Assembly: GCF_027922365.1 (NCBI RefSeq) | Contig: NZ_BSFN01000009.1 | Location: 62,001-126,000 of the forward strand | From: Pseudomonas turukhanskensis | GTDB lineage: Bacteria; Pseudomonadota; Gammaproteobacteria; Pseudomonadales; Pseudomonadaceae | Direction: 5' to 3' | Length of the DNA stretch: 64,000 bases | Shown here: positions 1 through 8,457 of the stretch, one piece after another | Layout of the letters: the number at the start of each line of letters is the position of its first letter | Numbering within the stretch: the first letter of the stretch is position 1 | Position numbers and translations under genes: made by a program | Notes under the pieces: model-generated | What the model was told of the DNA's origin: nothing | Databases searched by the model: none | What the model saw: the letters and a program-made list of their open reading frames with translations, nothing else

Positions 1-951
1 CAACACGCCCGCGATTTTGCCGACCAACTGGGTGCGGAACATCTCGGCGCATTCCTCGGCACTGACCTCCCGCTCCAGCGCCTGCGGCGTGGTGGCGCTC
101 GAATAATGCTCAGTGGCGATCTTCATGCAGTTCTCCCCGGGCAGCGGTGGAAAGCCGTAGCACAGATCTTCATCCGTGGGCCCGTGGGCAAGGATAAAGG
201 TCGGCGACTTCTCGGGAAAAATGCTCGGCTGAGCCAGTTCAAACCAATACAGCTTCTGCCGGCACACGCGCAGCAGGCGGTCGAACGGCGCGCCCAGCAG
301 TTCGGCATTCCACATGCCGGCGCTGACGATCACCCGTTTGGCGCGCAGCGTGGTACCGCTGTTTTGAATGTCGACGTAATCAGCATGGGCATCCAGGCCG
401 GTCACGGTTACGCCAGTGAGCACCTCGGCGCCATGCTGATGGGCCAACTGCAACTGGGTGGCGATGCAGCGCTCGGGCCGCACGTAACCGCCGCCGGCTT
501 CGAAGTAACCGGTGGCGCTGTCGAGCACCGGGGCGAACTGGGGAAACCGCGCGCGGATCTGTTCGGCGTTCAACGCTTCATGGTCGATGCCATAGCGGCG
601 TGCCTGCGACAGGGTGCGCTCGGTGAAATCGGCGGTGCCGTGGTGGGAGGTGGCGGTTTCACTGGAGGTCATCACCAGCACCCCGCATTGCTCGAATAGC
701 TCGGCGCCGGTCTCGGCTTCCAGCTCCCGCCAGATCTGCTGGGCGCGGCGCACCAGTGGCGCGTAGGCATCGCCCTCGCCCACCGCCTGGCGGGTAATGC
801 GCGTGTCGCCGTGGCTGGAACCCTGGTCATGGGGCGGCGTGAAGCGGTCGATGCCGACCACCTTTACGCCGCGCTTGGCCAGTTGATACAGGGTGGCCGC
901 GCCCATGGCGCCCAGGCCGATCACGGCCACGTCGTAATTCAAATCAGACAA
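1..951 (-). CDS. solA: N-methyl-L-tryptophan/sarcosine oxidase-like FAD enzyme, 3' end beyond window
   Basis: FAD-dependent amine oxidase of the MSOX/MTOX family, which demethylates N-methyl amino acids and releases formaldehyde and H2O2. About 317 of the usual ~390 residues are visible. The N-terminus has the dinucleotide-binding motif VIGLGAMG, then SSHGDTRITR, typical of this family. Near the cut end, GFPPLPGENCMK carries the Cys that binds FAD covalently in family members. I chose a TTG start at 951 because GAGG lies 8 bases upstream and the Rossmann strand follows at once; the first in-frame ATG (906) falls inside that motif. It follows the DUF971 gene on the same strand after 87 bases. 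Family assignment is secure; N-methyltryptophan versus sarcosine as substrate is inferred. Confidence 0.85.
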   Translation of the reverse strand, partial: MSDLNYDVAVIGLGAMGAATLYQLAKRGVKVVGIDRFTPPHDQGSSHGDTRITRQAVGEGDAYAPLVRRAQQIWRELEAETGAELFEQCGVLVMTSSETATSHHGTADFTERTLSQARRYGIDHEALNAEQIRARFPQFAPVLDSATGYFEAGGGYVRPERCIATQLQLAHQHGAEVLTGVTVTGLDAHADYVDIQNSGTTLRAKRVIVSAGMWNAELLGAPFDRLLRVCRQKLYWFELAQPSIFPEKSPTFILAHGPTDEDLCYGFPPLPGENCMKIATEHYSSATTPQALEREVSAEECAEMFRTQLVGKIAGVL

Positions 952-1038
952 ACCATTCGCCTCGCATTGCCGCCGGGGTAAAAAACGTAGGGCGAATATA
1001 CGCGAAGCGGATATCCGCCGTGACGCAACGCAGAATGG

Positions 1039-1314
1039 TTACATGAGCTCGCGCAGGTAAGCCCAGGGAAAGATCCCCCGCTCGTGCCCATCGCTGAACA
1101 CCAGTTGCACGCCATAACCCTGCGGGTTGATGGCGGTCAGGCGCACCTGCTCGTCGACCACCGTGATGCGGCCACCCAAACGTGCCGCACGGCACTGCGA
1201 ACAGGGGCACGCTGCGCGCAAACGGGCATGGCTTAGTTCGACCGTGGCGTCGCTCCACTGCACCTGCAACTGGCGCTGTTCCTTGCGATTGCGCAGGGCG
1301 ACCGGGGCGTCCAT
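1039..1314 (-). CDS. DUF971 (GBBH-like N-terminal domain) protein
   Basis: A 91-residue stand-alone DUF971 domain, the fold found at the N-terminus of gamma-butyrobetaine hydroxylase and attached to some Mrp/ApbC iron-sulfur ATPases. The motif CPCSQCRAARL gives three closely spaced cysteines that could bind a metal. Its ATG overlaps the stop of the HEAT-repeat gene by one base (TAATG), so the two are translationally coupled. It is the last gene of the block that begins with the GntR regulator. The role is unknown; the company of a ferredoxin and flavoprotein suggests metal or cluster handling, which is inference. Confidence 0.85.
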   Translation of the reverse strand: MDAPVALRNRKEQRQLQVQWSDATVELSHARLRAACPCSQCRAARLGGRITVVDEQVRLTAINPQGYGVQLVFSDGHERGIFPWAYLRELM

Positions 1315-2276
1315 TACGCCCCCTGCAATTGCGCGATGGCGATGCGCACGGCCTTGCGCACCTCCGGGTCACCGTCGTGCTCGGCGGCCTGCAGCGCCGG
1401 CAATGCCGACGCATCGGCCAGTTCGCCCAAGGCCAGGGCGGCTTCTTTGCGCAGGTTGCTGATGGCGTGGCCGAGCACCTCCACAAGCGCCGGCAAGGCG
1501 GGCGCAAAACGCAATTTGCCCAAGGCGCGGGCAGCGCGCAGGCGCACCTGCCAGTAGTCGTCTTGCAGTGCCGACAACACGATGGGGCCGGCGTCGGGCA
1601 GGCCGACCTTACCCAAGGTGGTCGCGGCCTCCTCGCGCACTTGCCAGGCCGGGTCCTGCAACGCCGCCTGCAGCGCTGGCAGCACGCTGGCATCGCGGGC
1701 CAGGCCCAGGGCACCAGTCGCGGCGCGGCGCACTTCGGCGTCCTGGTCGTCGCTGGCCAGCCGCGCCAATTGCCCCAGCGCAGCGGTTTGCTTAAGCCAG
1801 CCGAGAATGCCCACCGCTTCGCGGCGCACAAAGGCATCGCTGTCGGTCAACGCCTGCAAGGCCACCGGCGCGCTGTCCGCCAGGCGAAGTTCACGCAAGG
1901 CGCGCAAGGCACTGGCGCGAACGAAGGCATCGGCATGGGCAGCCCACGGCAGAATCACCCGCCCTGCCTCGGCAGTTTTCAACTCGCTCAGGCTCTGGGC
2001 GGCGGCGGCACGTACCGCGTCATCGGCATCGGCGAGGGCGGCGCATAGGGCGCCAACCACCTCCTCTTCTTCCCAGCCTTCGAGCAGGCGGGCGGCCTCG
2101 CTGCGCACGTCGGCGGCGTTGTCCTGGCCCAGCGCTCGAATCAGCCAGGGCAAGCCGTCTGGGTCTTCGAGGTCGGCCAGGTCGATCAGGGCAATGCGCC
2201 GTACACCGCCGTCACTGCTGTTCAGGCGCGGTTGCAGGGTTTGGATATCGGGGTTGTCGGTATAGAGGTCGGTCAT
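1314..2276 (-). CDS. HEAT-repeat protein
   Basis: A 320-residue alpha-solenoid with no signal peptide or membrane segment. About nine repeats of ~31 residues can be counted, each with the pattern of an Asp/Glu-rich turn, VR and then AA..LG (for example WQVREEAATTLGKVG and WQVRLRAARALGKL). This is the E/Z-lyase or PBS-lyase type of HEAT repeat, usually a protein-protein scaffold. The ATG at 2276 overlaps the ATPase stop (ATGA) and its stop overlaps the DUF971 start, so it is locked into the transporter operon. A longer reading frame runs upstream but lies inside the ATPase gene. Function is unknown; it may serve assembly or maturation of the flavoprotein/ferredoxin pair. Confidence 0.85.
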   Translation of the reverse strand: MTDLYTDNPDIQTLQPRLNSSDGGVRRIALIDLADLEDPDGLPWLIRALGQDNAADVRSEAARLLEGWEEEEVVGALCAALADADDAVRAAAAQSLSELKTAEAGRVILPWAAHADAFVRASALRALRELRLADSAPVALQALTDSDAFVRREAVGILGWLKQTAALGQLARLASDDQDAEVRRAATGALGLARDASVLPALQAALQDPAWQVREEAATTLGKVGLPDAGPIVLSALQDDYWQVRLRAARALGKLRFAPALPALVEVLGHAISNLRKEAALALGELADASALPALQAAEHDGDPEVRKAVRIAIAQLQGA

Positions 2277-3127
2277 AGGGCAATTCGCAATGGCGGGTGG
2301 TCGCTGGGCAAACCCAGCGGAGTCAGGCGTGGCAACTCGCGGCCTTCTTCGTGGCGCAGCAGTTCCAGGCAATGGCGTTTGAGGTGAGTGAAAGCCGGGC
2401 TGGTAAGCAGCTCGGCGCGGCGCGGGCGGGCAAAGTCCAGGCGCAGGTCTTCGATAAAACGACCAGGGCGCGGGCTCATCACCAGAATGCGGTCGGCGAG
2501 AAACAGCGCCTCGTCGATGTCGTGGGTGACAAACACCACAGTGGTGCGAATGCGGCCCCAAATTTCGAGCAGCAACTCCTGCATGCGCCCACGGGTTTGC
2601 GCATCGAGGGCGCCGAAGGGTTCGTCCATCAGCAGCAGGCGCGGGCGATTGATCAGCACACGGGCAATTTCGGCGCGCTGTTGCATGCCGCCGGACAGTT
2701 GGTTGGGCCAGCGCGTGGCGAAATCCTGCAGACCAACGAGGCCGAGAAAGTCGCGTGCCTGTTGCTGGCGCGCCGCCTTGTTGAGGCCCTGCATTTTCAA
2801 GCCAAAGGCGACATTGTCGAGCACGCTGCGCCAGGGCAGTAGCGTGTGGTGCTGAAACACCATGCCGCGTGCCGGCGACGGCCCGGCGACTGCTTCGCCA
2901 TCGACCCGCAACACGCCGGCACTGGGTTGCAGATGGCCGGCCAGGGCGCCGAGCAACGTCGACTTGCCGCAGCCCGAAGGCCCGAGAATGCACACGAACT
3001 CGCCGGCGGCGACGGAGAAATCCAATGCCTGCACGGCTTCGAACGCCTGCGCGCCCTCGCCCAGGCGAATGGTCAGGCGCTCGACGTCGATGCGCCCGGC
3101 CGACAGAAAATGTTCCTGGCTGGTCAT
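2273..3127 (-). CDS. ABC transporter ATP-binding protein, nitrate/sulfonate/taurine class
   Basis: A 284-residue importer ATPase. It has Walker A GPSGCGKST, Q-loop MVFQHHTLLPW, signature LSGGMQQR, Walker B LLLMDEPFGALD and the switch His in VFVTHDIDEAL. The DIDEAL sequence after the H-loop and a C-terminal tail of ~40 residues are typical of SsuB/TauB/NrtD. The ATG at 3127 overlaps the permease stop by four bases and its own stop overlaps the HEAT-repeat start. It would energise the permease at 3124-3900 with the binding protein at 4001-5413. Substrate cannot be read from the ATPase. Confidence 0.92.
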   Translation of the reverse strand: MTSQEHFLSAGRIDVERLTIRLGEGAQAFEAVQALDFSVAAGEFVCILGPSGCGKSTLLGALAGHLQPSAGVLRVDGEAVAGPSPARGMVFQHHTLLPWRSVLDNVAFGLKMQGLNKAARQQQARDFLGLVGLQDFATRWPNQLSGGMQQRAEIARVLINRPRLLLMDEPFGALDAQTRGRMQELLLEIWGRIRTTVVFVTHDIDEALFLADRILVMSPRPGRFIEDLRLDFARPRRAELLTSPAFTHLKRHCLELLRHEEGRELPRLTPLGLPSDHPPLRIAL

Positions 3128-3900
3128 CGACTGGCTCCCCGATACCAGGGCGTCAGCAGGCCGCCAAGGTGTTTGACCAGGGCACTGCTGCCCATGCCCA
3201 GCACGCCGATCAGCAGCATGCCGACGATGATGTCCGGGTAGTTCTGAATGGTGTACGACTCCCAGGTGTAGTAACCGATGCCGAACTGCCCGGAGATCAT
3301 CTCCGCCGTCACCAGGCAAAACCACGAGGTGCCCATGCCAATGGCCAGGCCGGTGACAATGCTCGGCGCCGCGCCCGGCAATACCACCTCACGCAGAATC
3401 GCCCAGCGCCCAGCACCCAGGCTGCGGGCCGAAGCGATCAGGCGCGGGTCCACGCCCTCCACGCCATGCACGGTGTTCAGCAGCACAGGGAACAGCGCGC
3501 CGGTGAACGTGATAAACACCATCGACAGCTCGGACGACGGGAACATCAGAATCGCCAGGGGAATCCAGGCCACGGCCGGAATCGGGCGCAGCACTTCCAG
3601 CGGCGGCAACAGGGTGTCTTCGGCCCACTTCCAGCGGCCGATGGCCACACCCAGCACTACGCCAAACAGCGCCGCCGTGATGTAACCGGCGAACACCCGC
3701 AACAGGCTGCTGGACAGATGCGCCCAGAGCTTGCTGCTTTCCACCAACGCGACGGCGGCTTGGGCTACCGAGCTTGGAGTGGGCACGTAGGTGAAGGTGA
3801 GCAGGCCGAAGTCCAGGCGCTGGCTGGCTGCTACCTGCCAGAAGAGCAGGCAGAGGGCGAGCGAGGTCAGGCGAATGGGCCAGCGGTAAAAACGGGTCAT
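3124..3900 (-). CDS. ABC transporter permease, nitrate/sulfonate/taurine class
   Basis: A 258-residue inner-membrane permease with about six helices. It carries the EAA-type cytoplasmic loop with ARSLGAGRWAILREVVLPGAAP, which docks on the ATPase. The helix starting LLFWQVA and the PIPAVAWIPLAIL segment are standard for the SsuC/TauC family. The ATG at 3900 is chosen because AGGAG lies six bases upstream; an in-frame GTG at 3915 would sit on that ribosome site. The gene is separated from the binding-protein gene by a paired palindrome (3916-4000), which may attenuate or stabilise the transcript. Confidence 0.92.
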   Translation of the reverse strand: MTRFYRWPIRLTSLALCLLFWQVAASQRLDFGLLTFTYVPTPSSVAQAAVALVESSKLWAHLSSSLLRVFAGYITAALFGVVLGVAIGRWKWAEDTLLPPLEVLRPIPAVAWIPLAILMFPSSELSMVFITFTGALFPVLLNTVHGVEGVDPRLIASARSLGAGRWAILREVVLPGAAPSIVTGLAIGMGTSWFCLVTAEMISGQFGIGYYTWESYTIQNYPDIIVGMLLIGVLGMGSSALVKHLGGLLTPWYRGASR

Positions 3901-3915
3901 TGCGTACTCCTGCAC

Positions 3916-4000
3916 GATTCTGGATCCCCGCCTTCGCGGGGATGACGGAGGTTTTGGGCAAGAACTCCGTCGCCCCAGCGCAGGCTGGGGCCCAGATTCT
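3916..4000. repeat. Paired palindromic repeat, copy 1
   Basis: Two palindromic units in inverted orientation. The outer ends read GATTCTGG and its complement, the inner ends GACGG/CCGTC, and each unit forms a GC-rich hairpin (CCCCGCCTTCGCGGGG; CCCCAGCGCAGGCTGGGG). The element fills almost the whole gap between the binding-protein stop and the permease ribosome site. Same family as the elements at 5539, 12485, 27240 and 58426. Confidence 0.85.
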
Positions 4001-5413
4001 TTAAAGCGCTACAACTGCCTGTTGATTAACACTGGCGAAATCCAGCGCCGTACCGCCATTGGCCGAAGCAAATCGCTGCGCCTGGTCTTTGAGCAGGAAG
4101 GCGTTCAACTCGCCCTTGGCATTGCGCACAAACCACGCCTGACTGGCCAGCAGCTTGATGCCGCTGTCGGCCGCCTGGGCGTAGATGGCGCGGATGTCTT
4201 TGCCTTCTTTTTCCAGATCCGCCAGGGCCTTCAAGGCTTCTTCCGGCGAGCTGTAGTGGCGAACTTTGTCTTCACCGCGCACCCAGATCTGCGCCAGGCG
4301 CTTGAAGTCGGTGATCGGTTTGCCGGTGATCGCATCATTTGCTTTGAGCGGCGCCGGCGCGTAGTTGGCCAGGGCTTTGTCGTAGTCCAGACCGGCTTGT
4401 TTGAAGGCGGCGCGGATGTACTGGTCGTCGACGAACTGCTCAACGTCCAAGCCTTTGTCGGTCTTCTTCAGCAGCTTGAGGGTGTCGATGGCAGTGGCCA
4501 CGGCTTTGCGGTATTCCGGCTTCCAGGTGAGGTCGCGGGTTTGCAGCCCGAGCGGGCCGTGGAACAGGTAGTTCACCTCGGCCTCCACGCCGGTGACCTT
4601 TTCGATCAGCTCGCTGTATTTCTCAGGTTCTGCGGCAATCAGCTGGTCGGCTTCGAGGCTGGCGCGCAGGTAGGCGGTGACAATTTCCGGGTATTTTTTC
4701 GCGTAGTCGCCTGCCACCAGGGCGCCGTGGAAGGTTGGCGCGTTGGCCTGCGAGCCGTCGTAGATTTTGCGGGCGAAGCCGCGGTTGGGGAACAGCTCGG
4801 CAAAGGGCACGAAGTCGGCGTGGGCGTCGATGCGGTTGCTGCGCAGCGCCGAGCCGGCGATTTCCGGCGCCTGGGCAATGATTTTCACGTCTTTCTCCGG
4901 GTCCCAGCCTTGCGCGGCAACGGCGCGCAGCAGCATGCCGTGGGCGGTGGACGCGAACGGCACGGAGATGGTCTTGCCCTTTAGTTGCGCCAGGGACTGC
5001 ACCGCTGAAGACGCCGGCACCACGATGCCGTTGCCGCTACCGGTGGTGCTGCCCGACAGCACACTGATAAACAGGCTCTGCTTGCCGGCATCGCGGAACG
5101 CCACGCCGTTGAACGAGCCCGGGAAGTCGGCCATGGCGCCGAAGTCCAGTTTGCCGGCGACCATTTCGTTGGTCAGCGGCGCGCCACTGGTGAAGTTCTT
5201 CCACTGCACTTCGTATTTGGCGTCTTTGTACTTGCCGTCGTGCGGCAGGTATTTGTCCAGCAGCCCGAGTTCACGAATCAACAGGCCGCCGGTGGCGCAG
5301 TTGATGGTGGTGTCCTGGGTGCCGATGGCGATACGGATGGTTTCAGCCGATGCCTGGGTTGAAGCCAGGCCGATGGCCAGCGCGAGGCCGGCGAGTGTGC
5401 TACGCAGGTGCAT
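4001..5413 (-). CDS. Periplasmic solute-binding protein with C-terminal NosL-like domain
   Basis: A 470-residue exported protein with signal peptide MHLRSTLAGLALAIGLASTQASA, cleaved before ETIRIA. Residues ~25-340 are a type II binding fold of the nitrate/sulfonate/taurine class (SVPFASTAHGMLL is the typical ligand loop). The family usually ends near 320-340 residues. Here ~130 more follow, with IWVRGEDKVRHYSSPEEALKAL, RAIYAQAADSG, SQAWFV and FASANGG...LDF, an order that resembles the copper-chaperone fold NosL. The Cys/Met copper ligands of true NosL are not seen. ATG 5413 is preferred over 5434 because it opens the signal peptide and has GAGGGG upstream. The NosL match is by eye. Confidence 0.85.
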   Translation of the reverse strand: MHLRSTLAGLALAIGLASTQASAETIRIAIGTQDTTINCATGGLLIRELGLLDKYLPHDGKYKDAKYEVQWKNFTSGAPLTNEMVAGKLDFGAMADFPGSFNGVAFRDAGKQSLFISVLSGSTTGSGNGIVVPASSAVQSLAQLKGKTISVPFASTAHGMLLRAVAAQGWDPEKDVKIIAQAPEIAGSALRSNRIDAHADFVPFAELFPNRGFARKIYDGSQANAPTFHGALVAGDYAKKYPEIVTAYLRASLEADQLIAAEPEKYSELIEKVTGVEAEVNYLFHGPLGLQTRDLTWKPEYRKAVATAIDTLKLLKKTDKGLDVEQFVDDQYIRAAFKQAGLDYDKALANYAPAPLKANDAITGKPITDFKRLAQIWVRGEDKVRHYSSPEEALKALADLEKEGKDIRAIYAQAADSGIKLLASQAWFVRNAKGELNAFLLKDQAQRFASANGGTALDFASVNQQAVVAL

Positions 5414-5538
5414 GGGTGTTTCCCCTCGAATCATGGTTTTTTAATCGTCTCCGCCGCCTTTTCGGCTGGTGGGAAACGAGGGGGTGTTGCAGACAAGGCG
5501 TCCGTGGTTGGCGGATGGCGGTTATTTTTCGAATTCCA

Positions 5539-5636
5539 CCGTCATCCCCGCGCAGGCGGGGATCCAGAATCTAGCGTCGTACGTCGCTCTGCGTAACATC
5601 CGAAATTCTGGGTCCCCGCCTTCGCGAGGACGACGG
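5539..5636. repeat. Paired palindromic repeat, copy 2
   Basis: Same repeat family as 3916-4000 but with the two units in the opposite arrangement: CCGTC ends face outward and the AGAATC ends face each other around a ~25-base spacer. The hairpins are CCCCGCGCAGGCGGGG and CCCCGCCTTCGCGAGG. It lies between the ferredoxin and binding-protein genes and may separate two transcript segments of the block. Confidence 0.85.
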
Positions 5637-5658
5637 GTGTTTTTATTTAGGTGGTGCG

Positions 5659-5904
5659 TTAACGCAGCAGATACGGGATCTCGACCTTCACCGCCCCGGT
5701 CGGGCAGTCCTTTTCACAGGGCATGCAGTACCAGCATTCGTCGAACGCCATATAGGCTTTCTGCGTGGCCGGGTTGATGGCCAGAAGGTCCATGGGGCAG
5801 ACCTCGACGCAGACGGTGCAGCCTTTTTCGGCGATGCATTTGTCTTCGTCGATGGTTACCGGCGCATTGCTGCGAAAGAAGATTTCCTGGGGCTGATAGG
5901 CCAT
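5659..5904 (-). CDS. 2x[4Fe-4S] ferredoxin, AprB-like
   Basis: An 81-residue ferredoxin-like protein with two cluster motifs, CIAEKGCTVCVEVCP and CWYCMPCEKDCP. The wide spacing in the first motif and the length resemble the beta subunit of adenylylsulfate reductase (AprB) without its long tail. It follows the AprA-like flavoprotein by 49 bases, the order expected for an electron-transfer partner. Soluble and cytoplasmic, since no signal is present. The AprB resemblance is by motif and context. A true dissimilatory APS reductase is unlikely because no sat or qmo genes are visible here. Confidence 0.9.
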   Translation of the reverse strand: MAYQPQEIFFRSNAPVTIDEDKCIAEKGCTVCVEVCPMDLLAINPATQKAYMAFDECWYCMPCEKDCPTGAVKVEIPYLLR

Positions 5905-5953
5905 GACACGGTGTCCTCGGAGCCTCTGGCTCTCTCGTTTTCTGTTCTGAAAA

Positions 5954-7690
5954 TCAGGCGGCCGCTTCGGCCTTTACCCGCAGGCGGTTGTAGGCCTGCT
6001 GTTCTTCGTCATCCAGGGCGATCAGGTACGGTTCCACCGGCTTCTTGAAGCTGGTCATACGCCCGTCTGCACCTTTGTGCAGGTGGCAGTGGAAGAACCA
6101 CTCGGCATCATTGCGCAGCGGATAGTCGACACGGTGGTGGTAAAGGCCCCAGCGGCTTTCGGTGCGGAACAGCGAGGCGCGCGCGGCCATCTCGGCGCAG
6201 TCGCGAATCACGCTGACTTCCAGGGCGCGCATCAACTCGTGGGGGTTGCTGGCCTTGAGCTGCTCGAGGTCGTGCTCGATGGCGGCGAAGCGGTCCAGGC
6301 CCAGCTGCATTTTCTTGGTCACTTTCGGCGGCTGCAGATAGTCGTTCACAAAGCGGCGCAGCTTGTACTCCACCTGGGCGGGCGGCAGGCCGTGTTCGCG
6401 CAGCAGCGGTGCGTACACGCGGGCGCGTTCGCGTTCGATCTGCTCGGCATCTAGGGCAGTGAAATCACGCTCGGCCACGTAGTCGGCAGAGTTGGTGCCG
6501 GCGAACCAGCCATAGGTGAAGGCGCCGAGCATGTAGTTATGCGGCACGGCAGCCATGTCGCCGGCCGAGTACAGGCCTTTAACCGAGGTCTCGGCCTTTT
6601 CGTTTACCCACACGCCCGAGGCGCTATGCCCGGAGCAGAAGCCGATTTCGGAGATATGCATCTCCACCATGCTCTGGCGGTAATCGGTGCCCCGGTTGGC
6701 GTGGAACTGGCCACGGCTGGGGCGCTCGTTACTGTGCAGAATTTCTTCGATGTTCTGGATGGTCTCTTCGGCCAGGTGGTCGAGCTTGAGGAACACCGGG
6801 CCGTTGCCGCTTTCGAGCTCCTGATGGAACTCCCACATCATCTGGCCGCTCCAGTAGTCGCATTCGATAAAACGCTCGCCCTTGTTATTGGCGGTGTAGC
6901 CGCCGAGCGGGCCGGTGACGTAGGCGCAGGCCGGGCCGTTGTAATCCTTTATCAGCGGGTTGATCTGGAAGCACTCCAGGTTCGCCAGCTCGGCGCCGGC
7001 GTGATAGGCCATGGCGTAACCGTCGCCGGCGTTGGTCGGGTTCTCGTAAGTGCCCATCAGGTAACCGGAGGCCGGCAAGCCCAGCCGGCCGGCGGCGCCG
7101 CAGCAGAGAATCACGGCCTTGGCCTTGATCACATGGAAGTCGGCGGTGCGGCTGTCAAAGCCCATCACGCCGTTCACCGTGCCCTCGGCATCGGTAAGCA
7201 GGCGGGTAGCGATCACCCGGTTGGTGATTTCCACCCGGGCGCGCTTGAGCTGGCGGTACAGCACTTTCTTGATGTCGTGCCCTTCGGGCATCGGCAGCAC
7301 ATAGGCGCCCATGTGGTGAACCTTTTTCACCGCGTAGTCGCCGGTTTCGTCTTTTTCGAACTTCACGCCCCAACGGTCGAGCTGTTCGATGGTTTCAAAG
7401 CTGTGGGTGGCGTAGGCGTACACGGCAGCCTGATTGACGATGCCGTCGTTAGCCACGGTGATTTCCTTGGTGTACTGCTCGGGCGTGGCGTGGCCGGGAA
7501 TGATGGCGTTGTTAAGGCCGTCCATGCCCATGCTGATGGCGCCGCTGCGTTTGACGTTGGCTTTGTCCAGGAGCAACACGCGCAGGTTCTTGTTGCGCTC
7601 CTTGGCTTTGATCGCAGCCATGGGGCCGGCCGTGCCGCCGCCGATGATGACGATGTCGTACTCGCGTTCGATGGTGGGGTACTGGCTCAT
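5954..7690 (-). CDS. AprA-like FAD flavoprotein (fumarate reductase/APS reductase alpha family)
   Basis: A 578-residue soluble flavoprotein. The N-terminal FAD motif is YDIVIIGGGTAGPMAAI, followed by KRSGAISMGMDGLNN, the segment that clasps FAD in AprA-type enzymes. The C-terminal FAD contact GLYSAGDMAAVPHNYMLGA matches the AprA pattern more than that of succinate dehydrogenase. A helical C-terminal domain starts near residue 430. No signal or Tat motif is present. The start overlaps the GntR stop (ATGA), tying its expression to the regulator. It probably pairs with the ferredoxin at 5659. The reaction is unknown; the sulfonate-class transporter downstream suggests a sulfur compound or other small anion, which is inference. 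Confidence 0.9.
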   Translation of the reverse strand: MSQYPTIEREYDIVIIGGGTAGPMAAIKAKERNKNLRVLLLDKANVKRSGAISMGMDGLNNAIIPGHATPEQYTKEITVANDGIVNQAAVYAYATHSFETIEQLDRWGVKFEKDETGDYAVKKVHHMGAYVLPMPEGHDIKKVLYRQLKRARVEITNRVIATRLLTDAEGTVNGVMGFDSRTADFHVIKAKAVILCCGAAGRLGLPASGYLMGTYENPTNAGDGYAMAYHAGAELANLECFQINPLIKDYNGPACAYVTGPLGGYTANNKGERFIECDYWSGQMMWEFHQELESGNGPVFLKLDHLAEETIQNIEEILHSNERPSRGQFHANRGTDYRQSMVEMHISEIGFCSGHSASGVWVNEKAETSVKGLYSAGDMAAVPHNYMLGAFTYGWFAGTNSADYVAERDFTALDAEQIERERARVYAPLLREHGLPPAQVEYKLRRFVNDYLQPPKVTKKMQLGLDRFAAIEHDLEQLKASNPHELMRALEVSVIRDCAEMAARASLFRTESRWGLYHHRVDYPLRNDAEWFFHCHLHKGADGRMTSFKKPVEPYLIALDDEEQQAYNRLRVKAEAAA

Positions 7691-8436
7691 ACGTGGCGGC
7701 CCTTGTGACGGTCACTGCGCAGGCGGTACTGGAAGGCATCGCCGCGGTAGTAGAGGTATTCGAAATCCAGCGGTGTGCCGGCGTCGTCGTGGGTCAGGCG
7801 TTCGATGCGCATGATCGGCGCGCCCTCTTCCACCTGCAGCGCGCGGGTGAGGTCGGCGTCGGCCAGAATCGCGTCGATGGCCAGGTCCGCGTGGCCCAGG
7901 GCAATGCCGCAGTCGTTTTCCAGAATCAGGAAAATGTCGCGGGTGACCAGGTCGGCTTTTTCCAGGCGCTGACCGAGGTGCTCAGGTACGTAAGTCACTT
8001 CCAGGGAAATAGGCTCGCGGTTCACCAGGCGCACGCGCTTGATTTCGGTGACCGGCGCGCCCTCCTCCAACTGCAAGGTTTCGGCGACGCGGGGCGAGGC
8101 TGGGATGTGCTTTACGCTGAGCAAGCGGTTGATCACCTCGTAGCCCATCTGCCGCATCGACTCGGCGAGCCCCTGCAGAGTGCTGACGTTTTGGAACGCC
8201 TTGGGCTTGGCCACGAAGGTGCCCTTGCCGTGAATCTTGAAAATCAGCCCTTCCTTCTGCAGGTCACCCAGCGCCTGGCGCACGGTGATGCGGCTGACGG
8301 CAAAGGCGCTGCCCAGCTCGCTTTCCGACGGCATGCGGCTCAAGGCCGGGTAGGTGCCGTCGAGGATGCGTGCGCGCAGCACGTCCTTGAGTTGGGTGTA
8401 GAGCGGAACGGGTGACAGGGGAATCAATTCAGCCAT
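7687..8436 (-). CDS. GntR-family regulator, HutC subfamily
   Basis: A 249-residue transcription factor. Residues ~10-75 are the winged helix (PLYTQLKDVLRARI, MPSESELGSAFAVSRITVRQAL), then KGTFVAKP leads into a UTRA ligand domain ending in YYRGDAFQYRLR. This is the HutC layout. ATG 8436 is preferred because GAGAA stands six bases upstream; ATG 8442 is possible. It is the first gene of the block and overlaps the flavoprotein start by four bases. A perfect 16-base palindrome lies 21 bases upstream, so autoregulation of the whole block by a small ligand is likely. Confidence 0.92.
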   Translation of the reverse strand: MAELIPLSPVPLYTQLKDVLRARILDGTYPALSRMPSESELGSAFAVSRITVRQALGDLQKEGLIFKIHGKGTFVAKPKAFQNVSTLQGLAESMRQMGYEVINRLLSVKHIPASPRVAETLQLEEGAPVTEIKRVRLVNREPISLEVTYVPEHLGQRLEKADLVTRDIFLILENDCGIALGHADLAIDAILADADLTRALQVEEGAPIMRIERLTHDDAGTPLDFEYLYYRGDAFQYRLRSDRHKGRHV

Positions 8437-8457
8437 TTTCATTTCTCGCAAAGCGTT

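Noticed and set aside
2277..2993. N-terminal extension of the HEAT-repeat protein to 559 residues
   Set aside because: The extension lies inside the ABC ATPase gene in another frame, and the HEAT gene has a coupled ATG at 2276.
5659..7690. True dissimilatory adenylylsulfate reductase (aprBA)
   Set aside because: The ferredoxin lacks the long AprB tail, and no sat, qmo or dsr genes are near; only family resemblance is claimed.
6539..7708. Open frame of 389 codons opposite the AprA-like gene
   Set aside because: It is a mirror of the flavoprotein codons, lacks motifs and would overlap the GntR junction.
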